Shown: positions 1-5,241 of the stretch, one piece after another | How positions within the stretch are numbered: position 1 is the first letter of the stretch | How the letters are laid out: the number at the start of each line of letters is the position of its first letter | Source: an uncultured Saprospiraceae bacterium | GTDB taxonomy: Bacteria > Bacteroidota > Bacteroidia > Chitinophagales > Saprospiraceae | DNA: 5,241 bases | Assembly (NCBI GenBank): GCA_937973565.1 | Contig: CALJKQ010000225.1 | Coordinates: forward strand, 1 to 5,241 | Direction: 5' to 3' | Made by a program: the position numbers and the translations under genes | Notes under the pieces: generated by a model | Databases searched by the model: none | The model's input: the letters and a program-made list of their open reading frames with translations, nothing else | Told to the model about the DNA's origin: nothing

Positions 1-1512
1 ATTGCTTGTATTTCCGTCACCAAAATTCCATGTATAAAAAGCACTGGGTCCAGCCTGACTGGTATTGGTAAAGGTAACTTCAGCGCCATTATTACTGGAT
101 GTGAAATTTGCTTCCGGCACTGGAAGGATCGTTATTTCATCTATCAATTCCAATTCGTCAGAAAAAGGACCATTCGATACGGTGAGGGTAACACTGTATA
201 CCCCGGCAGTCGGATAGTTTATCGTTGGGTTTTGTTGGGTTGATGTTGAAGGCACCCCGCCTTCAAATTGCCATTGATATTGAGTTATTGTACCGGTAGA
301 TTGATTGGTAAATTGTACAATGCCGGGCTCACATTCAGCAGCTATGTTGTAAGTAAAATTGGCTTGTGGAGCGGCAGTCGAGGCGCAAAAATCCAGGCAA
401 TTGATAGAATTGTAATAATTTTGAATGTCAGTTTTTGAGGCTGATGACCATGTGGTTGTATTTTGAACAGCAGGAGCCATGATATTGGGATTGCCTTGCG
501 GATCATGGTTCGCATCGAAGTTGTGACCAAATTCATGAGCCACCATTACTCTCTTTAAGTTGGCATTGCTGGAAAAATCCTGGAGTGCATTGTACTGAAC
601 GGTAGTACAAACTGCTCCAACCCATGCAATGCCGATGGTAGAGCCGTCGAAGTCGCGGTCTGTCCAAATGGATCCGATATCATGTGAAAAGGCAAATCCT
701 CCAGGGGCCCAGTTGGTGAAGCTATTCAGCAGAATTTCAGCATTGGTGGAACTTGTCCAGGGATCACAGGTGGAACAGCTGGAAACAAATTGTTCAACGA
801 TGACGAAATTCAGTTCATCAAGGAATTCATCATCATAATTGGTTTGAACATTGTTGAGTACCCCAATGGCGTGATTTTGGACTCCATTGGAGTTTCCATA
901 GGCCTGGAACATTGAAAAATCATTGGCAATGGAGTATTCTACTTCATAGCACAGGCCCTGTCTTTCTGCAGATTCGTGGTGCTCGTGTTCATGAACACCT
1001 ATTTTAGCCGGTGAATCCGTAGCGCAGGTGTGAATCTCATCATCGAGGATATCCTTAGCCTCATAAACTATAAATTGATCCTTAGATGGCTGTCTTGTCT
1101 GATGGTATAAGGGTTCAATGAAATAAGTTTTATCTCCATCTTCAACAAACCCATAAATGAAATTGTCTGCAAAAGTAAGACTAGCTCTTCCTCCTTTTCT
1201 TGTATATCCATTAAGAGCAGCTACTTTAGGGGCATTTTCGGTAATAATACCGTTTGCTGTTGCGATTCTTGCTTTGTACCTGGGAGAAATGACTTCTGAA
1301 TCAAAAAGCGTAATATCCCAATTTTGCAGGGTTATTTTCTTTTGTTCGGAACGTTGTGATGCTATTTCATGATAAAGTTGGGCTGAAGGCAAGTCGAGAA
1401 TCTGATATGTCCTAAATTTCTTGTCGAGGTTCAGGTTGGTTGTTTGTTGACCAAACAGAGATTGAAAAAACAATACTGCCAAAAAAAAGGTAAGTAGTTT
1501 CCGTAGATTCAT
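1..1512 (-). CDS. Secreted metzincin (reprolysin/M12B-like) zinc metalloprotease with PKD repeats, C-terminus off window
   Basis: The reading frame is open from the ATG at 1512 to the left edge (504 codons, no stop), so the C-terminus is missing. Residues 1-21 form a signal peptide (Lys/Arg start, hydrophobic core, SLFG then Gln-Gln), implying export. Residues about 25-165 resemble an M12B-type propeptide, with a 'ADNFIYGFVEDGDKTYFIEP' segment. The catalytic domain follows from about 185 and holds HEFGHNFDANHD (residues 326-337): three zinc-binding His (326, 330, 336), catalytic Glu327, and a Met-turn Met at 345 in NIMAP. The usual metzincin Gly at motif position 8 is Asp333. Cysteines at 188, 246, 249, 302, 372 and 376 could form disulphides. 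PKD-type beta-sandwich repeats follow: one at about 383-460 (WQFEGG, then GVYSVTLTVSN) and a second from about 466, cut by the edge at WNFGDG. Known for the family: secreted proteolysis. Inferred: a type IX secretion sorting domain may lie in the missing C-terminus. Substrate unknown. The upstream leader is A-rich and lacks a Shine-Dalgarno, as is common in Bacteroidota. Confidence 0.92.
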   Translation of the reverse strand, partial: MNLRKLLTFFLAVLFFQSLFGQQTTNLNLDKKFRTYQILDLPSAQLYHEIASQRSEQKKITLQNWDITLFDSEVISPRYKARIATANGIITENAPKVAALNGYTRKGGRASLTFADNFIYGFVEDGDKTYFIEPLYHQTRQPSKDQFIVYEAKDILDDEIHTCATDSPAKIGVHEHEHHESAERQGLCYEVEYSIANDFSMFQAYGNSNGVQNHAIGVLNNVQTNYDDEFLDELNFVIVEQFVSSCSTCDPWTSSTNAEILLNSFTNWAPGGFAFSHDIGSIWTDRDFDGSTIGIAWVGAVCTTVQYNALQDFSSNANLKRVMVAHEFGHNFDANHDPQGNPNIMAPAVQNTTTWSSASKTDIQNYYNSINCLDFCASTAAPQANFTYNIAAECEPGIVQFTNQSTGTITQYQWQFEGGVPSTSTQQNPTINYPTAGVYSVTLTVSNGPFSDELELIDEITILPVPEANFTSSNNGAEVTFTNTSQAGPSAFYTWNFGDGNTSN

Positions 1513-1535
1513 TTTTATAATTTCTTTGAATGTTG

Positions 1536-1543
1536 CAAATGTA
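1536..1543 (-). promoter_or_regulatory. Bacteroidota-type -7 box (TACATTTG) for the metalloprotease gene
   Basis: On the minus strand the sequence reads TACATTTG, an exact match to the TAnnTTTG -7 consensus of the Bacteroidota primary sigma factor. It lies 23 bases before the ATG at 1512, so the predicted transcript would have a short A-rich leader of roughly 15-20 bases. No convincing TTTG -33 element stands at the expected distance; the nearest TTG lies about 30 bases upstream, which is too far. The call therefore rests on the -7 box and its position alone. Confidence 0.5.
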
Positions 1544-1555
1544 AAATATATTTTA
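1542..1555. repeat. Perfect 14-bp AT-only palindrome beside the protease promoter box
   Basis: TAAAATATATTTTA equals its own reverse complement. It overlaps the upstream two bases of the protease -7 box and extends into the spacer between the -7 and -33 positions, where an operator could act. It contains only A and T in an AT-rich spacer, so chance is a serious alternative. Confidence 0.4.
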
Positions 1556-1693
1556 TTCGATTGTTGTTCTAACAAGTACAGAATTTATCTCAAAAAGTCA
1601 ATATTGAGCTTAAATTGTCTTTACAGAGTCATTCGGATATTCAATTTCACTTCAAACGGTTGTTTTTTTCATTTCCCTATCGTTTTAGCTGTG

Positions 1694-1729
1694 TTTGAGC
1701 TTTTATCATATATATTATTTTTATATTTG
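1694..1729 (+). promoter_or_regulatory. Candidate promoter of the 698-residue gene: TTTG and TATATTTG
   Basis: TATATTTG at 1722-1729 matches the Bacteroidota TAnnTTTG -7 consensus exactly. A TTTG at 1694-1697 could be the -33 element, but the 24-base gap to the -7 box is a little longer than the usual spacing of around 20, so this half is uncertain. Transcription from this box would start near 1735-1737, only about 7-9 bases before the ATG at 1744. The message would be nearly leaderless, or translation would begin at the next in-frame ATG at 1771. Confidence 0.5.
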
Positions 1730-1742
1730 TAAAAAAATAATA
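1713..1742. repeat. 10-bp inverted repeat spanning the -7 box, ending just before the ATG
   Basis: The left arm TATTATTTTT (1713-1722) and right arm AAAAATAATA (1733-1742) are perfect reverse complements separated by 10 bases. The spacer carries most of the -7 box of the plus-strand gene, and the right arm stops one base before the ATG at 1744. The position suits an operator that blocks the promoter. It could also be a product of the AT-rich composition. Confidence 0.4.
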
Positions 1743-1743
1743 C

Positions 1744-3840
1744 ATGCTGCCAGAGCTGGAAACGCATTTGATGGAAAAGACGGTGAATGTACCACTGTGT
1801 ACTCAGGACAATTCAGGTGGTCTTTCCCCTTCGGAACTGGCTAATTTTATGGAGTCGGCAATCAGGTTTACCCAAATGGGCGGTAAGGTGACCTTGCATA
1901 TGGCTTCAAGCACAGCACTGGGGTTGAGATCTCATCCCTACTGGTCAGTTATTTTAGAAAAAACAGCCAATCATTCCAAAAATGAAGGTAATAAAGCTAC
2001 TTACCCTTTGCATATCCGGACGAAAACGGATCTATCTCTGAATGCATTTAATGCGGGCTTCATCCAACTTAATAAATCGTCATTATTGGATAAATCCATC
2101 AGATCGCTTTCCATTTCACTGTTAAAAAGAGGGAAAAATCCCTTAACTGAAGTATTAAATGAAATTGCCTTTCCGGTTAATCCCATTCGACTGATAAATG
2201 CATTGCCTGTGGTATCAAAGTCGGCTACCATTTATCCAAAAGATTTGAAGACAGATGGACCGGATCTTCAATCCATTGGCCATCTCCTGTCAAATACCGG
2301 GGATGTTGGATTACTGGCTGGATTTATAGAAGATTTAAAATCTTATAAAGCCGGTTATCGACAAGCCTTGTTCGATGTGATCAAGGAAAGAGAAGATTGG
2401 TTTAGCGCCAGGCTGAGGGAAGCTTTTGAGTTGACGGTAAAACTAAAAAACCAGGTAAATCTATCTGAAGCCGCCAATAAGGCAGGTGTGGGAGAAAAAG
2501 ATAAGGTATCGGAAAAGAAAGTGGCCCCTGATACGGAGCAAGAACTGATTGTTTTCTACCGTCAAAATAGAGAATTGTTCAAAATTCAGGGAGTAAACTC
2601 AAATGATGATTTTTCACAGTTCAGCCGACTGCTGCTGAATGAACTAACTCAATTAATTGATGATCCCCTCCACCGAAGGATTGATTACATTGAAGACTAT
2701 ATAAAAAGACTGAATTGCGGAATTCAGGGCAAAGAAGCATTGACCCTCATTGTTGAAAAGATACAGCACAAACTGGTTGAAATAAACCGTTCGGGGGTGC
2801 TGACTAAAATGCTTGAAATCAACACCCGAAATTTTATTCAAATTCATACAGAATTGAATAAAATCATTGATTTGTTGAGCGATTTGCTGCTATGTATCGA
2901 AAGAAGTCGTGAACGCATGCAATGGAATACCTTCGTGGAAAGTCAGGATGGTTTTGTAAAAAAAATTCTACAAAAGCTGGAGTTGTACCCGGTTGAAAAT
3001 TGGGTGTCTTTGTACACAGAAGCGGTTGAAGAGCTTGGCTGTAACGCCATGATTCATCCTTTGGTTCCAGACAATTTTGATATTATAAGAAATGCTATGG
3101 AAGCCCGTGATGAAGATTGGAAGATGAGAGCATACGCTGATTTGAATGGAATGAAACCGGAGGTTGCTCTTAATCCAAAAGAAACAAAACCTTCTTTTTT
3201 GGAACAAACTTTGGGAAAGCTGGGATGGACAAATCAAAAATCAGAATATACTCAAAATAACAAGGGGAGCTTTGATATTGATACTAATTATCAAACAGAA
3301 AAAGGCTTGCTCTTTTTGTTTGATGACGGAGAGGGCAGGTCGTGGAAATCCAGATTTGAGATCAATGATTTTCAAAATTTTCAGCAGATTTCAGGTATAC
3401 AAGATCGAATGGGTGAAATACCGCTGACGGATAGATTTAGCGTTTCTAAAGCCATTGCGCAATACATCCAACGACTCAATTGCAATGTGAGGGTTTTCCA
3501 ATCCAAACATGCCAACATCCTGTGTATGATGCCTTTGGAAGTAAGCAGTGTAATGATAGAAGAGCTTTCAATGCATGGCCTCAAAGAATTTAAAGGAAGA
3601 AATTCAACAGAGGATGCGGTCATAGAAAGCTTACTCGAAACACAGCGGAAACAAATTCTTGTATTGTTTAATGGGCTGCCCAACGATACAGATTTTTCGG
3701 ATATAGGATCTCAGTTTTTATTATTGGAAAAATTGGAAACGATAGGCTTCAACATTTATTCGATATGGTCAAAAGACATTTTGGAATCTAAGCAAGACTA
3801 CCACTGGCTGGATGAATTGGAATCCTGTCTCGTCAAATGA
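1744..3840 (+). CDS. Uncharacterised 698-residue soluble protein, family not recognised
   Basis: This is the only gene whole in the window: ATG at 1744 with an in-frame TAA at 1738, TGA at 3838-3840. I recognise no family. There is no signal peptide, no long hydrophobic segment, no Walker A (GxxxxGKT/S) and no obvious metal-binding cluster, so a cytoplasmic location is inferred. Visible regions: a mixed alpha/beta N-terminal part (1-175); a helical stretch (about 176-240); a charged Lys/Glu-rich linker (about 240-265); a long, mainly helical middle (265-480) with amphipathic Leu/Ile-rich helices, notably 330-410, that may form coiled coils; a Gly/Asn/Gln-rich break (about 480-518); then an alpha/beta C-terminal part (519-698) with two predicted strand cores, LLFLFDDG and ILVLFNG. 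The last 60 residues, with IGFNIYSIWSKD at 667-678, faintly resemble the end of DUF559/MTES_1575-type endonuclease-like domains, without a clear catalytic set. The start could instead be the ATG at 1771 (Met10), which has GGAAA eight bases upstream. It diverges from the protease gene and converges on the barrel gene, so it appears to be transcribed alone. Confidence 0.85.
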   Translation: MLPELETHLMEKTVNVPLCTQDNSGGLSPSELANFMESAIRFTQMGGKVTLHMASSTALGLRSHPYWSVILEKTANHSKNEGNKATYPLHIRTKTDLSLNAFNAGFIQLNKSSLLDKSIRSLSISLLKRGKNPLTEVLNEIAFPVNPIRLINALPVVSKSATIYPKDLKTDGPDLQSIGHLLSNTGDVGLLAGFIEDLKSYKAGYRQALFDVIKEREDWFSARLREAFELTVKLKNQVNLSEAANKAGVGEKDKVSEKKVAPDTEQELIVFYRQNRELFKIQGVNSNDDFSQFSRLLLNELTQLIDDPLHRRIDYIEDYIKRLNCGIQGKEALTLIVEKIQHKLVEINRSGVLTKMLEINTRNFIQIHTELNKIIDLLSDLLLCIERSRERMQWNTFVESQDGFVKKILQKLELYPVENWVSLYTEAVEELGCNAMIHPLVPDNFDIIRNAMEARDEDWKMRAYADLNGMKPEVALNPKETKPSFLEQTLGKLGWTNQKSEYTQNNKGSFDIDTNYQTEKGLLFLFDDGEGRSWKSRFEINDFQNFQQISGIQDRMGEIPLTDRFSVSKAIAQYIQRLNCNVRVFQSKHANILCMMPLEVSSVMIEELSMHGLKEFKGRNSTEDAVIESLLETQRKQILVLFNGLPNDTDFSDIGSQFLLLEKLETIGFNIYSIWSKDILESKQDYHWLDELESCLVK

Positions 3841-3862
3841 TGATTCTGTAAATTAGAAAAAT

Positions 3863-3890
3863 AACAGTTTTCAAATGAATGGAAACAGTT
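3863..3890 (-). terminator. Weak hairpin plus T-run, possible terminator of the barrel-protein gene
   Basis: The arms 3863-3872 (AACAGTTTTC) and 3881-3890 (GGAAACAGTT) pair over ten positions with one A/A mismatch and one G-U wobble, around an 8-base loop. Read on the minus strand, the stem is followed by ATTTTTCT, which fits an intrinsic terminator for the gene whose TAA ends at 3890. The outer stem base falls in that stop codon. On the plus strand no T-run follows, so it does not look like a terminator for the converging gene. The stem is AT-rich and hence weak. Confidence 0.4.
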
Positions 3891-5241
3891 TAGAAAGGAT
3901 AGTTGACCGCAACCTGAATATTCCCTAGTTTTTGCTCTCTGATTCTTCGCAAAGAATACCAATAACGGGTGCTTGTTGGATAGGGATCCCGCATCCGATA
4001 ACCAAAGTCGAAGCGGATATTGAAATAGTTAAAATCCCACCTCATACCCCAACCTGCAGCGACAGCAATCTGTTTGTAAAAATCGGAAGAAAAGTTGCCG
4101 CCATTATCTTCATAACCCTTTAGGGCCCAAACATTACCTGCATCAATAAAGGCAGCTCCGTGTAAGATCCACCAAATTCTGAAGCGATACTCAAGATTTG
4201 CTTCAATTTTAATATCCCCCTGAGAGTAGGGTAGTACATTTCCGTTGGTAGGGTTGAAAAATGCACCCGGACCTAATACCCGTGGTGCCCATGCCCTGAG
4301 ACTATTGGGACCACCAACGCTAAACTGTTTGATAAAAGGGGCGGCCTGGTTATTTACGAGTGGAATAATGGCGCCAACATTGAGCCTTGCCACCAAGGAC
4401 CGTTTACCGGTAAAATTTTTGGTTATTCTCCCATCTAATTCTATTCTCCCAAATTTTGAAAACTCAAAGCCCCCCGGACTCCAATTTTGATCCTTACCGA
4501 AACTATTGGCTATTCCATTGAGAATGTAGGCCTCGAGTCCTGAAAACTCAACATTGGCAAATATGGAATGCGACCAACCTTTGTCATTGGTTGGGTAATT
4601 GAATGTGTAACTCACGTTTCGGAAAAAAAGTCCTGTGAAAAAGTTGTCTTCAAAATTTCGTTTAATGAAGGGGTTCGTCAAGGTAATGGTATCAAACAAC
4701 TTACCGGTTGTATAATCATTGAAAGTAATGCCAATCTGGTCAATGATAATAGATCTGGATATTCTGTCTGTGAACCGGTAACCCAGGGAGGCATTAACTG
4801 TTTTAATTGAGTAGAGATCCCTTAGATTTACGATGTTGGCACCTAAATTTAAATTGGTTACTGCATCTTTCTTGAAGTTTTGATAAAGTTTGTCAGAGGC
4901 CAGATAAACAAAATTCAGGGCTCTTACTGCTTTTAAAGGGTCTTTGAATGTTGGGAATTGCAGGTCGTTGTTGAGATTCACGTTGAATGCTCTGAACCTG
5001 CTATTGCTTTGTGTCAAATCGATTTGAGTGCTTACAGCGGCAGATATACTGTATCTTTCACTGCCACCTAATAAGTTTCTGTTGGACAATTGGGTGGATA
5101 CTCCAAGTCCCAGCAACCTTTGCACTTCTGTCCCTGATCCGGCAATGGTACTATTGAAAATATCCATACCATTATCCATGGTCCATTTGTTGATATGTGG
5201 CGTTAGCTGTATATCGTAATCAATTTTCAAACTGTCTTCAA
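3890..5241 (-). CDS. Omp85-superfamily outer-membrane barrel protein, TamA/TamL-like, N-terminus off window
   Basis: The frame is open from the right edge to the TAA at 3890-3892, giving about 449 C-terminal residues. The TTG at 5228-5230 is an internal Leu codon, not a start, because the frame continues upstream to the edge. The sequence is a series of amphipathic beta strands with alternating aromatic residues, typical of a Bac_surface_Ag (Omp85) barrel. The diagnostic motif GGPNSLRAWAPRVLGPGAF (about 4259-4315) corresponds to the conserved loop-6 (V/I)RGF-type signature, with the Arg kept and RAW replacing RGF. It is followed by GDIKIEANLEYRFRI and AAFIDAGNVWAL, then the last strands. The protein ends in VAVNYPF, with the terminal Phe expected of a BAM-recognised beta-signal. 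The pattern recalls Bacteroidota TamL more than BamA. Known role of the family: insertion or translocation of proteins at the outer membrane. The POTRA domains, and the lipoprotein signal if it is TamL, would lie beyond the edge. No tamB-like gene follows it here. Confidence 0.9.
   Translation of the reverse strand, partial: EDSLKIDYDIQLTPHINKWTMDNGMDIFNSTIAGSGTEVQRLLGLGVSTQLSNRNLLGGSERYSISAAVSTQIDLTQSNSRFRAFNVNLNNDLQFPTFKDPLKAVRALNFVYLASDKLYQNFKKDAVTNLNLGANIVNLRDLYSIKTVNASLGYRFTDRISRSIIIDQIGITFNDYTTGKLFDTITLTNPFIKRNFEDNFFTGLFFRNVSYTFNYPTNDKGWSHSIFANVEFSGLEAYILNGIANSFGKDQNWSPGGFEFSKFGRIELDGRITKNFTGKRSLVARLNVGAIIPLVNNQAAPFIKQFSVGGPNSLRAWAPRVLGPGAFFNPTNGNVLPYSQGDIKIEANLEYRFRIWWILHGAAFIDAGNVWALKGYEDNGGNFSSDFYKQIAVAAGWGMRWDFNYFNIRFDFGYRMRDPYPTSTRYWYSLRRIREQKLGNIQVAVNYPF

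Larger units (their letters stand above)
1513..1743. other. Divergent intergenic region between protease and unknown gene
   Basis: This 231-base AT-rich spacer separates two genes transcribed away from each other. It holds a Bacteroidota-type -7 box for each gene and an AT-only dyad next to each box. A short open frame (1526-1732, plus) lies inside it but is judged spurious. Apart from those boxes and dyads I see no RNA gene, no riboswitch-like structure and no mobile element remnant. Confidence 0.75.

Noticed and set aside
342..536. 64-codon minus-strand open frame
   Set aside because: It overlaps the metalloprotease in another frame, exactly where that frame encodes the HExxHxxxxxH zinc motif and Met-turn, so the protease frame is the real one.
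1526..1732. 68-codon plus-strand open frame in the divergent spacer, with a hydrophobic C-terminal end
   Set aside because: Its start lies ten bases upstream of the protease -7 box on the opposite strand, its composition is that of translated AT-rich spacer (many Phe/Leu/Ile/Tyr), and it has no convincing ribosome binding site. It most likely is not a gene.
2281..2340. Possible nucleotide-binding loop (SNTGDVGLLAG) in the 698-residue protein
   Set aside because: It lacks the Lys-Ser/Thr of a Walker A motif, and no Walker B partner is evident, so an ATPase call is not supported.
3381..3683. 100-codon minus-strand open frame antisense to the 698-residue gene
   Set aside because: It lies wholly inside the long plus-strand gene, lacks a promoter or binding site, and its protein has no recognisable feature. 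The same holds for the other short antisense frames at 2001-2231, 2653-2847 and 2968-3237.
5228..5230. TTG as a start codon for the barrel protein
   Set aside because: The frame stays open upstream to the window edge and the product would lack the POTRA region found in Omp85 proteins. The codon is read as internal Leu and the gene as truncated by the window.

Overview
The window most likely comes from a Bacteroidota chromosome, perhaps a Saprospiria- or Flavobacteriia-like lineage, although the exact taxon cannot be read from it. The signs are moderately AT-rich DNA, A-rich leaders without a clear Shine-Dalgarno, a TAnnTTTG-type -7 promoter box in front of both complete gene starts, a secreted metalloprotease with PKD repeats, and an outer-membrane barrel protein of the TamA/TamL type with the SLRAW loop motif and a YPF C-terminus.

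Layout: (1) 1-1512, minus strand: the N-terminal 504 residues of a secreted metzincin (reprolysin/M12B-like) protease, with signal peptide, propeptide, zinc-binding catalytic domain and the start of a PKD-repeat tail. The gene runs off the left edge. (2) 1513-1743: a divergent, AT-rich intergenic region with a promoter-like box for each flanking gene and an AT-only dyad at each box. (3) 1744-3840, plus strand: a 698-residue soluble protein that I do not recognise. It is the only gene seen whole here and the main unknown of the window. (4) 3841-3889: a short convergent spacer with a weak hairpin that may terminate the minus-strand gene. (5) 3890-5241, minus strand: the C-terminal barrel of an Omp85-superfamily protein, probably TamL-like, running off the right edge.

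The three genes are not co-directional and do not form an operon. The protease and the barrel protein are envelope or secreted functions. The middle gene has no signal peptide or membrane segment and is predicted to be cytoplasmic, so the context gives little clue to its role. I see no tRNA, rRNA, CRISPR array, insertion sequence or phage signature.
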